64,000 nt of DNA. Source: Agarivorans sp. Toyoura001. Its GTDB lineage: Bacteria > Pseudomonadota > Gammaproteobacteria > Enterobacterales > Celerinatantimonadaceae. The stretch spans positions 62,001 to 126,000 of the forward strand of contig NZ_BJEQ01000002.1 of the NCBI RefSeq assembly GCF_005405585.1, in the 5' to 3' direction. The notes below the pieces were generated by a model. The model saw nothing but the letters and a program-made list of their open reading frames with translations, was not told the DNA's origin and searched no databases. The first letter of the stretch is position 1; the number at the start of each line of letters is the position of its first letter. The position numbers and the translations under genes are program-made. Positions 27,407 to 36,823 of this stretch are shown here, one piece after another.

Positions 27407-27746
27407 TCCTTTATCCTCAAAATAGTGGTTAACATGAGCGGTAAAAGCCTGCTAAAACGCGATAAGCGCCCCCACAAATACCCTCTCAAAAATGTAAGTA
27501 ATTTTGCTGTTGTTAGATTTTTATGCAGCCAGAACCATAGCAGCTGAGCGACAAAGCCCAAGTTAAAATGTAATTTATCATTAGAGAGTGTGGGAAATTG
27601 TACACATTTGGATTGAAACTGTGAGCAAGCTTTCAAAAATGTGAGCGCTAACAAACCTCCGTAAACAACACTCCAAAGAGGTTTATGTGCATCGAATTAC
27701 TATCGTCATGCTAACTAGCGTTAGCAAACTCATTCAGAGTGAGTGT
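27407..27746. other. Intergenic region upstream of GH8 copy 2
   Basis: The leader of GH8 copy 2 and the 3' flank of the pirin gene. It holds a LacI-type operator (27640-27653) and, at 27709-27726, TGCTAAC, 4 nt, GTTAGCA, a perfect palindrome with the half-sites in the opposite arrangement. No ORF here is credible. Confidence 0.5.
27640..27653. promoter_or_regulatory. LacI-type operator upstream of GH8 copy 2
   Basis: TGTGAGCGCTAACA differs at one position from the perfect palindrome TGTTAGCGCTAACA found before the GH11 gene. The centre is about 240 bp before the start codon, within 3 bp of the equivalent distance in copy 1. Confidence 0.6.
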
Positions 27747-28457
27747 TTATGCACTCGGCAAATCAAACCAAAGCGCTTCTAAAGAATAATTTTCTGTCGT
27801 GATAGTTAGCGCTTGCTCTCCTGATACCCCTACTCCATCACCAGGTCGAACCGTGTGGGCAGAACCAGAAAGCTGCTGCAAATTTGCCGCGCCACTTATT
27901 ACCTGCAAATAACCACAGGCTTTCATCACTTCAAGCTCAAAAGATTGATCTGGTGCTAGCACCAAACGATAAAGGGCTGCGTCTTGCTGCATCACCAATG
28001 AGCCATCGCGGCCGTCTGGTGTCACTAACGCGGTAAGCATTGAATCTTGCTGGATAGTAGCCTGCTGATAACGGGGGGCTAATCCATTGTGTTGTGGCTT
28101 TATCCAAATTTGTAGAAACTCCAAGGCATCAGAGCTACTGGCATTGTATTCGGAGTGACTGACACCAGTGCCTGCGCTCATCACTTGAATGTCTCCAGCT
28201 GGCACCTGGTACTTATTACCCATACTATCGATATGCTCAACCGCACCTTTGGTAACGTAAGAGATAATTTCCATATCGCGATGTTGGTGAGTATCAAATC
28301 CTTTACCAGGCGCGACTTGGTCCTGGTTTATCACCCGTAGCACTGAATATCCCATATGCTGAGGATCATGATAATTAGCAAATGAAAAGCTGTGTTGGCT
28401 TTTAAGCCATCCCAAGTCTGCAGATCCACGCTCATGCGCAGCTCGAAAATAATGCAT
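27747..28457 (-). CDS. Pirin family protein
   Basis: A 236-residue bicupin of the pirin/YhhW group. The N-terminal cupin contains the metal-binding set HQHRDMEI and, further on, SHSEYN (two His, one His and a Glu), and the family hallmark LGWLKSQHSFSFANYHDP is represented near residue 15-30. Some members are quercetin 2,3-dioxygenases; the natural substrate is unknown. I start at ATG 28457 (MHYFRAAHERG), preceded by GAGGAG; the open frame extends to 28517. Confidence 0.9.
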   Translation of the reverse strand: MHYFRAAHERGSADLGWLKSQHSFSFANYHDPQHMGYSVLRVINQDQVAPGKGFDTHQHRDMEIISYVTKGAVEHIDSMGNKYQVPAGDIQVMSAGTGVSHSEYNASSSDALEFLQIWIKPQHNGLAPRYQQATIQQDSMLTALVTPDGRDGSLVMQQDAALYRLVLAPDQSFELEVMKACGYLQVISGAANLQQLSGSAHTVRPGDGVGVSGEQALTITTENYSLEALWFDLPSA

Positions 28458-28627
28458 AGTTAACGCTACTCCTCTTTTGCCCGCAATATTCGCTAAGGCT
28501 TTGCTATTTATACGCATTTACCAACAAAAACGTTTTAAACAGCCTAAGTATTTTTGGTTCCTCTTTGCCTAGACCAGATTTATCTCAATCACTATTCAAG
28601 TAATTATGGGTGTAGCACTCATTTTTT

Positions 28628-28642
28628 GATATTATTTAAGCG
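28628..28642 (+). promoter_or_regulatory. Possible extended -10 promoter of the RsgA leader transcript
   Basis: TGATATTAT at 28628-28635 has the TGnTATnnT form of an extended -10 element; the -35 position is poor. It would start a transcript near 28642, upstream of the leader peptide at 28670. Confidence 0.35.
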
Positions 28643-28669
28643 ATTTTTAGTCAATAGCGAGGATACAAA

Positions 28670-28711
28670 ATGATTGTAATCAACACTCCACGGGCTCAGG
28701 AACAAGCGTAA
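28670..28711 (+). CDS. 13-residue leader peptide upstream of the RsgA paralogue
   Basis: ATG at 28670 with GAGGAT seven bases upstream encodes MIVINTPRAQEQA and ends in a double TAA (28709-28714). It is short, has a good ribosome-binding site and lies directly before a set of mutually exclusive hairpins, as transcription-attenuation leader peptides do. Codons CCA CGG GCT (Pro-Arg-Ala) lie inside the first pairing segment, so ribosome position there would control folding. Confidence 0.55.
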   Translation: MIVINTPRAQEQA

Positions 28712-28773
28712 TAACTCTCTCCTGCTCAGCCCGGTAATCACCGGGGCGTAATAACGACCCCTATATTATTTTT
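28691..28773 (+). promoter_or_regulatory. Attenuator-like set of four pairing segments before the RsgA paralogue
   Basis: Segment 1 CGGGCT (28691-28696, inside the leader peptide) pairs with segment 2 AGCCCG (28728-28733). Segment 2 also pairs, as CCCGGT (28730-28735), with segment 3 ACCGGG (28740-28745) around loop AATC. Segment 3, as GGGGCG (28743-28748), pairs with segment 4 CGACCCC (28755-28761, one bulged A) followed by TATATTATTTTT. So 1:2 plus 3:4 gives a terminator and 2:3 an antiterminator. The T run is interrupted, so termination may be partial. Confidence 0.5.
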
Positions 28774-28804
28774 ACATAGCACCAGTGTGCTTGGGGTAAT
28801 CTCA

Positions 28805-29857
28805 ATGGGTAATTCTTTTTCTCTATCTCAACTTGGATGGAAACCCTTTTTTCAACAACAACTTACTTTAGACGAACTTGATTCGTGTATACCTGCTCGC
28901 GTATTTGAGCAACACCGCAGTGAATACGTGGTAGCAACTGAAACTGCCATGCAACGTATTAGCATTACACCTAACATGCCTAAGATGGCAGTGGGTGACT
29001 GGCTACTGTTAGATGAAAACAATGGCGAGCCTAGGTTTTGTAAACACTTAGATCCGGCGACCTTATTTAGTCGAAAGGCAGTAGGTACACGCGCTGAATT
29101 GCAGCTAATTGCCGCTAACGTAGATACGGTGTTTATTGTTTGTTCCTTAAACAACAACTTTAACCTAAGTCGTATAGAACGCTATTTAGCAATGGCTAAC
29201 GACGCTAACGTTGACCCAGTAGTAGTGTTAAGTAAAGCCGATACTTGCAACGACGTACCGCACTATGTTCAACAGGTACAACTGTTAGACCCCATGTTAC
29301 TGGTTGAAGCAGTAAATGCGCTTGATACTCAAGACGTTGCCAAACTAGAGCCCTGGTGTAAACAAGGCCAAACAGTGGCGTTTATGGGATCTTCTGGTGT
29401 TGGTAAATCAACCTTAATCAATACCCTGTTAGGTGAGCAAAGCAGTGAAACCGCAGCCATTAGAGAAGCTGATAGTAAAGGTCGTCACACCACTACTGCT
29501 CGCGCTATGCATTTAATGACCAAAGGCGGATTATTGCTAGATACACCGGGCATGCGAGAGTTACAACTTAGCGATTGTGAAGAGGGGGTAAACGCCACCT
29601 TTAATGACATCACTGAATTAGCTCAACAGTGCAAGTTTGGTGATTGCCAACACAACAGCGAACCTGGCTGCCAAGTTAGGCTGGCGATTAACAAGGGTGA
29701 ATTAGAAGAGCGCCGACTGATTAATTATCAAAAGCTAATGCGCGAACAGCAGTTTAACGCCGCTAGCATTGCTGAAAGGCGATTTGCCGATAAAGAACTA
29801 GGAAAGTTCTACCGACGAGTTCAAAACAGTAGCAAGCAGTTTAAACAGGGCGGTTAA
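28805..29857 (+). CDS. rsgA: RsgA-family ribosome small-subunit-dependent GTPase (second-type paralogue)
   Basis: A 350-residue circularly permuted GTPase. Order: N-terminal OB-fold (about 20-100), GTPase domain with G4 (VVLSKAD) before G1 (GSSGVGKSTLIN), a G2 region (GRHTTTAR) and G3 (DTPGMREL), then a C-terminal zinc motif Cys-x4-Cys-x-His-x5-Cys (CKFGDCQHNSEPGC). RsgA releases late-maturation factors from the 30S subunit. The N-terminus is not the E. coli YjeQ type, so this is probably a second paralogue. Start is the ATG at 28805, preceded by GGGG; the open frame runs upstream to 28787. It is preceded by a leader peptide and attenuator-like hairpins. Confidence 0.9.
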   Translation: MGNSFSLSQLGWKPFFQQQLTLDELDSCIPARVFEQHRSEYVVATETAMQRISITPNMPKMAVGDWLLLDENNGEPRFCKHLDPATLFSRKAVGTRAELQLIAANVDTVFIVCSLNNNFNLSRIERYLAMANDANVDPVVVLSKADTCNDVPHYVQQVQLLDPMLLVEAVNALDTQDVAKLEPWCKQGQTVAFMGSSGVGKSTLINTLLGEQSSETAAIREADSKGRHTTTARAMHLMTKGGLLLDTPGMRELQLSDCEEGVNATFNDITELAQQCKFGDCQHNSEPGCQVRLAINKGELEERRLINYQKLMREQQFNAASIAERRFADKELGKFYRRVQNSSKQFKQGG

Positions 29858-29864
29858 CCCAACC

Positions 29865-29894
29865 AAAGCGATAGCAGCTTGCTATCGCTTTTTC
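29865..29894 (+). terminator. Terminator after the RsgA paralogue
   Basis: AAAGCGATAGC, 5 nt, GCTATCGCTTT followed by TTC: an 11-bp perfect stem 8 bp after the stop codon. Confidence 0.9.
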
Positions 29895-30002
29895 TTGATA
29901 CAAATATAAATAACCCTATTAAAACTGTGCTTTAACGCTGATTTTTTCTTTTTGCTGTTAGCTAAAATTAGCTAATATTCAATGCGCTAAAGGGGTTAGC
30001 CT

Positions 30003-31415
30003 ATGAAACGAGTATTACTCAGTGTCTGTTTGTTGGCGGGAGGAAATGCCCAAGCAGCGAATAACGCCATTCCTTCGCCGCAACGTTGGTTAGACAGTGT
30101 TGAAAACGAACTTGCACCCTTTTGGCTTCATCAAGATGCTGCTGGTGAGCCCATGGGCAACTTCCCTACCTTTCGCTGTAACGACGGATCTTTGTATCAA
30201 GCTGTAGATCCTTGCAACGATTTAGCCTTTGCACCCGATTGGATGAAACCTCATCTCGCTGAAAGCTACACGCGAATGCAAGCGCGACATACTTTTGTAT
30301 ATGGCGTTATTTTTCACTTAACCGGCGATAAACAAGCCTTAGAGCTGGCTAAAGCAGGCGTAGATTATTTACGCAATCATTTACTCGAAGAGCAAGGCTC
30401 GGTGGTTAGCGTAACTGAAAACGGCCAATCTAAATTCTCTGCCAAGCAGCGTACCACCCAAGATTTAGCCTATGCCCAGCTTGGTATGGCCTTTTATTAT
30501 TACTTAAGTGGCGACACACAGGTGCTTGCCGATTTACTTAAAGTTAAGGATTATATTTTTAAACAATACTGGGATGAGCAAGCTCAACGACTTCGCTGGG
30601 TAAACGCGCCGTCTAATAATGGCAGTGGTGAAGAGATAGAGTTAGTGGCTCAATTGGATCAAATCAATGCGTATATGTTGCTGATTGCTCCACTGTTACC
30701 AGAGCCACACAAAAGCCAATGGGATGCTGATTTAGGTAAACTGTTAGACACCATAATGAGTCAGTTTTTACGCCCTCAAGATCATCGATTTTGGGGGACT
30801 AAACACGGTGCAGATTACCAACTCGACTCCTCTCGCCATAACGATTATGGGCACACCGCTAAATCGTGGTGGATGAGTTGGCTAGCCGCTGAGTATTTAG
30901 GTAAACAGCAACTTGCCAAACTAAGCCAACAAGGCTTACAAGACACCTTAGCCGCAGCGTTTATTGAGCAAGGCGACGGCGGTTGGCGGCGGCTCCCTAA
31001 TGGCGCGCCCGCTATCTGGTGGGAATATGCTGAACTCGACCAATCGGCAGCCAGTTTAGCCTTGGTAGACCCCAATGCTCAGCAGTATTTAGTTAGCACT
31101 TATCCGCAATGGTTTGACCGTTTTGTTGCCAAAGATGGTGGCACCTACCCGGTGGCTAATCAAGGGCTGAAAATACATCTTTGGAAAAGTGATTATCACG
31201 CGTTGGAGCACGCATTAGTCGCCTACCTCACCAGCGCCCAACTGAGCGGAGAAAGTGCTCGTTTATACTTTGCCATGCCCGCCGACCAAGCTGTATTGCG
31301 CCAGCCTTATTTCTATTATGCCAAAGAGAGTAAAGCTGAAGCGTTAAAGAGCTGGCAAGGCTTAGCCATTAGCCAAGTCACGTATAAAAATATAGGAATT
31401 AAACAGGCTAAATAG
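30003..31415 (+). CDS. Secreted AGE-family (N-acylglucosamine 2-epimerase-like) protein
   Basis: A 470-residue protein with a short signal peptide (ending GNAQA, residue 18) and the (alpha/alpha)6-barrel pattern of the AGE/mannose-isomerase superfamily, including the conserved helices QARHTFVYGVIFHLTGDKQ (split), DLAYAQLGMAFYYYLSGD and HNDYGHTAKSWWM with a His. Known AGE enzymes are cytoplasmic; export here suggests work on a periplasmic or extracellular sugar, consistent with the hemicellulase neighbours. Two direct copies of TTAGCTAA (29958-29965, 29968-29975) precede it. Confidence 0.75.
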   Translation: MKRVLLSVCLLAGGNAQAANNAIPSPQRWLDSVENELAPFWLHQDAAGEPMGNFPTFRCNDGSLYQAVDPCNDLAFAPDWMKPHLAESYTRMQARHTFVYGVIFHLTGDKQALELAKAGVDYLRNHLLEEQGSVVSVTENGQSKFSAKQRTTQDLAYAQLGMAFYYYLSGDTQVLADLLKVKDYIFKQYWDEQAQRLRWVNAPSNNGSGEEIELVAQLDQINAYMLLIAPLLPEPHKSQWDADLGKLLDTIMSQFLRPQDHRFWGTKHGADYQLDSSRHNDYGHTAKSWWMSWLAAEYLGKQQLAKLSQQGLQDTLAAAFIEQGDGGWRRLPNGAPAIWWEYAELDQSAASLALVDPNAQQYLVSTYPQWFDRFVAKDGGTYPVANQGLKIHLWKSDYHALEHALVAYLTSAQLSGESARLYFAMPADQAVLRQPYFYYAKESKAEALKSWQGLAISQVTYKNIGIKQAK

Positions 31416-31429
31416 CCAATAAATCAAAA

Positions 31430-31450
31430 GCCGAGCAAATTCTGCTCGGC
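31430..31450 (+). terminator. GC-rich hairpin after the AGE-family gene
   Basis: GCCGAGCA, 5 nt, TGCTCGGC: an 8-bp perfect stem 14 bp after the stop. The following bases (GAATACT) do not form a T run, so termination may need help. Confidence 0.55.
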
Positions 31451-31899
31451 GAATACTGTCTGAACTTAGGCATTTAAGTGGCCACTTAGACACTCATGTT
31501 TTTTCACTCCCAATTATGCAAAACCTTCATTAAACACATTATTATCACTAAAGTGAAAAATTGTTAATCCATGCGAAATTTTGCACATTATTTTCTCTCT
31601 CTATTGCCCTTCACTTTTAATATTGATTAGCTAAAGCCCCGATATGAGCGGTCAATGAATCAAAACTTCATCTTTAAAACATCATAACTCAATAATAGTA
31701 ATCCTCGCTTTTTCGTGAAGCAGATCGAAGTTTAATCCCGCCCTACCCGCTTTGTTCAAGTTAAAGCTCCACCCATAGGCTTGACCCATTCAAGTCTCAG
31801 GGCTTTAATCTGCAAGCGTTTAAAAATCACTCACATCAAGAGTGAGCTTGGACTTTAATTACCTAAACCAAAATATTTGGGCCTAAAATCAAGCAAAAA

Positions 31900-31913
31900 T
31901 GTTAGCGCTAACA
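31900..31913. promoter_or_regulatory. Perfect LacI-type operator upstream of the GH11 gene
   Basis: TGTTAGCGCTAACA is a perfect 14-bp palindrome and the best example of the operator family in this window. It lies about 268 bp before the GH11 start; the operator-to-start distance resembles those of the two GH8 genes. Confidence 0.7.
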
Positions 31914-32096
31914 AAACACATGAAGTGAATAGTGTAAACAATGACTAAATAATGTCTCACCGCAAACGGTGAGCTGGACAGCCACAAGTAGCGTAACTAC
32001 GAAATAAAGCGGTGTTCGCAGCTGTATTACTTCACCTAAAGGGGGAGGAGGCTCAATCCAATTTAGTTAAACACTAAATCGAAGCGTTGTAGATAA

Positions 32097-33353
<1,257 letters not shown>

Positions 33354-33375
33354 ACTCGGCGAGTTAGCATGACTC

Positions 33376-33402
33376 AAAGAAACGGCCTATGGCCGTTTCT
33401 TT
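33376..33402 (+). terminator. Terminator after the GH11 gene
   Basis: AAAGAAACGGCC, TAT loop, GGCCGTTTCTTT: a perfect 12-bp stem with a T-rich 3' arm, 22 bp after the stop. Confidence 0.9.
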
Positions 33403-33454
33403 ATTAATGTTTATTAAGCATTTCACAAACAAGCAAAATAATAAGGCGTGCTGA

Positions 33455-34405
33455 ATGCGCTTACTAAAAACAGCAGTATTAATCATCCCTAGCACTGTTC
33501 TCACCTTGGTACTTTTTTTAAGTCCCGCAAAACACACCGGCTGTAACAGAGAGGTCGAACAAGACATCAGCGAACTGGAAGATGACCTAAAACAGCTGCG
33601 TCAAAAACTACACCTAGCGGAAGTCCAATTACAACAAGTTAGCCATTCACCGCAGCAAGCAGAGCTTTTACTTACCCACTGTGAGCCAACTACTGGCAAT
33701 ATTACCGTCCAGGCAAACCTACCAAGCAATGCCCAACCAAACGCTGCACAAACAGATAAGGCCGCTATTGGTATAAAGACTAATGCCACAAGCAACCAAG
33801 CGGCCAGCGATACGGTTGCTGCCTTACGCCAGCTCGCAAGTAATAGCCCGTTTGACGTAGAAGAGCAAATAAACACCTTGCTGCTTAGCGAACATCCCAA
33901 TGATCAGGCTGCGCTCTCTCGCATCATTTATGAATGGCGCCAAGAGCCACAAAGCTTGCCTGACTATTTAGTTTCTGCCATTTACGACAACGGACATGAC
34001 GATAATCTTCGTAGAATAAGTGCTCAAGTATTAGCCCAACGTGGTGACTATAGTTTGCTTGAAGACTACGTAGCCGAGCAATCAGAAGCCATTAACAGCA
34101 ACCAAGATCAACAGCGAAGCCAAGCCTTATATGCCCTTTCACAAACCAATAATTATTTGGCTGTACCGTTAATCCACCCCTTACTTAACGATCCTAACGC
34201 ATCGATTAGAGCCGATGCCTTAATGGCCTTACGAGCTACGGGTAATGGTTCTCATGTGGCGTTTGCCCAAGAGTTGGTGGGTGATAGTAATCAACAAATA
34301 AGCGCGTTAGCCAAAGAAGTGGTGAACCTACTTAATCAGCTACCAGAAGATGCAAGACAACGAGTCAGCCAAGATGATATTAAACAAAACACTCCGGACT
34401 TATAG
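33455..34405 (+). CDS. Membrane-anchored HEAT-repeat protein
   Basis: A 316-residue protein with an N-terminal anchor or signal (residues 8-24), a coiled-coil-like stretch (about 34-62, ELEDDLKQLRQKLHLAEV), a low-complexity Asn/Ala/Thr linker (about 80-120) and a C-terminal domain of HEAT-like helical repeats (about 130-305; PNASIRADALMALRATG is one clear repeat). Such repeats mediate protein-protein contact. Function unknown. AAGG lies nine bases before the ATG. It is separated from the GH11 gene by a terminator. Confidence 0.75.
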   Translation: MRLLKTAVLIIPSTVLTLVLFLSPAKHTGCNREVEQDISELEDDLKQLRQKLHLAEVQLQQVSHSPQQAELLLTHCEPTTGNITVQANLPSNAQPNAAQTDKAAIGIKTNATSNQAASDTVAALRQLASNSPFDVEEQINTLLLSEHPNDQAALSRIIYEWRQEPQSLPDYLVSAIYDNGHDDNLRRISAQVLAQRGDYSLLEDYVAEQSEAINSNQDQQRSQALYALSQTNNYLAVPLIHPLLNDPNASIRADALMALRATGNGSHVAFAQELVGDSNQQISALAKEVVNLLNQLPEDARQRVSQDDIKQNTPDL

Positions 34406-34531
34406 TGCACAAAGCGCACACTTTGCGTCACTTTTAACGGTTAGTTAATTCAACTAGCCAAGATGAGTTCTTTATCTCGTCGGCTACTATATATTGCGCC
34501 ACCTTTTGCCAACGTGACTACATTTGCCGCC

Positions 34532-35182
34532 ATGAATGCCCCCTTATACCTTGCTCTCTTTGCTTGCTTTACTTTATGGGCCTGCACACTAAATGCTGAA
34601 GAGCGCCAAAGCGCTAGCGAAAAACATATTGAAGATCCCACTCAAATTGTAACGCGCGCAGGCGTGGGTTATGACGGAGAGCTTACCGTTAATGCCTCAA
34701 TAGGTTTAGACGATAGCCGCATGTTACGCGGTAAAGTGAATGCTAGCGGTGACGATTGGTACTTAGGAGGATCGTGGTTATTTGAAAAAGGCATTGTTAA
34801 TTTATATGTAGACGGCAATACCGATCGCATTAGTTACAATTTGGGCACCTATGTGCCGTTATCAGAGTTTGGTGTGAATACCGGAAAATGGATGGTTTTT
34901 CCAACGGGCGGAGTGTCGGTGATTGATCCTAAAAACACCAGTGAGCTCAACTATGGTGGTTATCTTGGTGGTTTTGCCATTCGTCCCTTTAATGAACAAT
35001 GGTCGCTAGTATCGTGGTTAGGTACAACGGTCGCATCTAATAATTATCAATCAATTTGGGGTGGCATTGGTGCAAGCTATCGCATCAACCGAGAACAAAG
35101 TATTCGTGGAAATGTCAATTTATCCAACGACGATTATGGCCATAACACCACTTCAAGCATTTCTTATACTTATCAGTTTTAA
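34532..35182 (+). CDS. Putative outer-membrane beta-barrel protein
   Basis: A 216-residue protein with a signal peptide (MNAPLYLALFACFTLWACTLNA) and a mature part of alternating beta strands ending in an aromatic residue (SISYTYQF), as in outer-membrane barrels. No family is recognised. The frame is open from 34463 (MSSLSRR); I chose 34532 because it begins a proper signal peptide, but neither start has a strong ribosome-binding site. A strong terminator follows immediately. Confidence 0.65.
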   Translation: MNAPLYLALFACFTLWACTLNAEERQSASEKHIEDPTQIVTRAGVGYDGELTVNASIGLDDSRMLRGKVNASGDDWYLGGSWLFEKGIVNLYVDGNTDRISYNLGTYVPLSEFGVNTGKWMVFPTGGVSVIDPKNTSELNYGGYLGGFAIRPFNEQWSLVSWLGTTVASNNYQSIWGGIGASYRINREQSIRGNVNLSNDDYGHNTTSSISYTYQF

Positions 35183-35188
35183 GCCACA

Positions 35189-35218
35189 AAAAAGCCAAGC
35201 GAGGTTGCTTGGCTTTTT
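35189..35218 (+). terminator. Terminator after the 34.5-35.2 kb barrel gene
   Basis: AAAAAGCCAAGC, 6 nt, GCTTGGCTTTTT: a 12-bp perfect stem; because of its A and T flanks it can also serve the leftward metS transcript. Confidence 0.9.
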
Positions 35219-35241
35219 GTTTCAAAGTGTTGTGTTTAGTC

Positions 35242-35337
35242 TTACTTGGCCTTCATAGCTCTAGCGATACAAAAAGCCGCCCCACCCCAAGTAAACCCTA
35301 AACCAACAACCATCATAATAATTGCACTTAGTTCCAT
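35242..35337 (-). CDS. metS: MetS-type small subunit of an NSS-family transporter
   Basis: A 31-residue frame beginning at ATG 35337, with AGGAG eight bases upstream, four bases after the sodium symporter gene ends. It encodes one hydrophobic helix (ELSAIIMMVVGLGFTWGGAA) followed by a basic tail (RAMKAK). This length, GFTWGG motif and placement match the MetS small subunit that is required by MetP-type methionine/alanine importers in other bacteria. Confidence 0.85.
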   Translation of the reverse strand: MELSAIIMMVVGLGFTWGGAAFCIARAMKAK

Positions 35338-35341
35338 GTTA

Positions 35342-36823
35342 TTACTCCTGTGTTGCTGGTGCAGTAGGTAGTTTTCTTACTATGATAGATAGCACTACCA
35401 TAATCGCAACGAGCCCCCAACCAAAGGTCATTAAATCAAATTGATTGTAGCCACCATAGCCTTCTGATATCAAAGAGATAAAGTTGGTCACTAAAATAAC
35501 CAACAAAATGGCCGGGCTAACAAAACGTAAACACACATTAAACCAAGCCCCAATACGGAACTCTGAGCGTTGATTACTGTATTCACGTAAATCGGGTAAC
35601 CCTTTCAGCATCCAACCCACTATGATGAGCTCAAGGAAACAACTACCAAGAATACCCACGTTATTCATGAAGTAGTCAACCACATCTAATAACAATAAGC
35701 CGCCATTGGTAGTAAAGGCTAAAGAAACAAATAGGGCTACGCCGCATACTGCTGTAGCCGCCTTTTTACGGCCACAACCAAACTTGTCAATTACCGACGA
35801 TGTTACCGCTTCAATAATAGAAATCATTGAGCTTAAACCCGCTACCGTTAGGGCTAAGAAAAATAATGGCCCTAAGATATAAGGAGCAGGCAAGAGATTA
35901 ATAGCAGTAGGAATAGTAACAAAAGCTAAGCCTACGCCAGCTTTTACCACTTCGGTAATAGCAACACCTTGCTGATCAGCCATGTAACCCAAAATACCGA
36001 AAATCATGATGCCAGCCATAATCGAGAAACCGCAGTTAATTAACACGGTCATGAAGGCGTTATTGGCAATATCGGAATCTTTTGGCAGGTAACTAGAGTA
36101 AGCCAGCATAATGGCAAACCCGACACTTAGGGTGAAAAAGATTTGCCCGTAAGCGGCAGACCACACCGATGCGTCTAAGATTTTGCTAAAATCAGGTTTA
36201 AATAGGTAGTTCAAACCTTCTACCGCTCCAGGTAAAAAGGCCATTCGAACAATTAATCCCAACACCATAACAAATAGCAAAGGCATCATTATTTTGCTGG
36301 CGCGCTCAATACCACCTTTAACCCCGGTAAATACCGCTGAATAGGTAATTAGCCAAGCAATCACTACCGGGACTAAAATATGCAGCTGAACACTCCCCAA
36401 ATTGCTAGGGCTGTTGTCGCCCAACTTTAGGTATTCGCTAAAGAAGAAGGTATTGGGATCTGCACCCCAGCTTTGGGTAAATGAAAATCCAAGATAAGAA
36501 ATAGACCAACCAATTACGGCAACGTAATACACCGCAATCGCAAACGCGATAAATACTTGAAACCAACCCAACCACTCTAATCTTCGCCCTAGTTTTGCAA
36601 ACACTTGAGGGGCTGCACCACGCATTTTATGGCCAAGGCTGAACTCCATGATCATAAATGGAATGCCCGCCGATAACATAGCGAACAGATAAGGAATAAA
36701 AAATGCCCCACCGCCGTTCTCATACGCCATATAAGGGAAGCGCCAAATGTTGCCTAATCCAATTGCTGAACCCACGGCGGCCATAATAAAGCCAACCCGG
36801 GAGCCCCACTGCTCTCTTTGCAT
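35342..36823 (-). CDS. Sodium-dependent NSS-family transporter (MetP-like)
   Basis: A 493-residue inner-membrane symporter of the neurotransmitter:sodium symporter (SNF) family with twelve predicted helices. The opening REQWGSRVGFIMAAVGSAIG continues into NIWRFPY, the classical unwound helix 1 sodium and substrate site; GIPFMIMEFSLGH follows in helix 2. It imports a small amino acid with sodium. The adjacent metS-type gene supports a MetP-like methionine/alanine importer. The start has GAGGAG at a good distance. Confidence 0.92.
   Translation of the reverse strand: MQREQWGSRVGFIMAAVGSAIGLGNIWRFPYMAYENGGGAFFIPYLFAMLSAGIPFMIMEFSLGHKMRGAAPQVFAKLGRRLEWLGWFQVFIAFAIAVYYVAVIGWSISYLGFSFTQSWGADPNTFFFSEYLKLGDNSPSNLGSVQLHILVPVVIAWLITYSAVFTGVKGGIERASKIMMPLLFVMVLGLIVRMAFLPGAVEGLNYLFKPDFSKILDASVWSAAYGQIFFTLSVGFAIMLAYSSYLPKDSDIANNAFMTVLINCGFSIMAGIMIFGILGYMADQQGVAITEVVKAGVGLAFVTIPTAINLLPAPYILGPLFFLALTVAGLSSMISIIEAVTSSVIDKFGCGRKKAATAVCGVALFVSLAFTTNGGLLLLDVVDYFMNNVGILGSCFLELIIVGWMLKGLPDLREYSNQRSEFRIGAWFNVCLRFVSPAILLVILVTNFISLISEGYGGYNQFDLMTFGWGLVAIMVVLSIIVRKLPTAPATQE

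Noticed and set aside
27403-27654. 83-codon leftward frame ahead of GH8 copy 2
   Set aside because: Covers the operator and leader of GH8 copy 2 and resembles no protein; a chance frame.
31475-31488. Palindrome TAAGTGGCCACTTA downstream of the AGE-family gene
   Set aside because: Perfect but isolated; no second copy, gene or stem continuation to give it a role.
31951-32035. Possible cyclic-di-GMP (GEMM) or cobalamin riboswitch in the GH11 leader
   Set aside because: Short similarity (CGCAAAC and a hairpin) only; the conserved GEMM pairs and the cobalamin box are missing. I keep only the claim that the region is folded.
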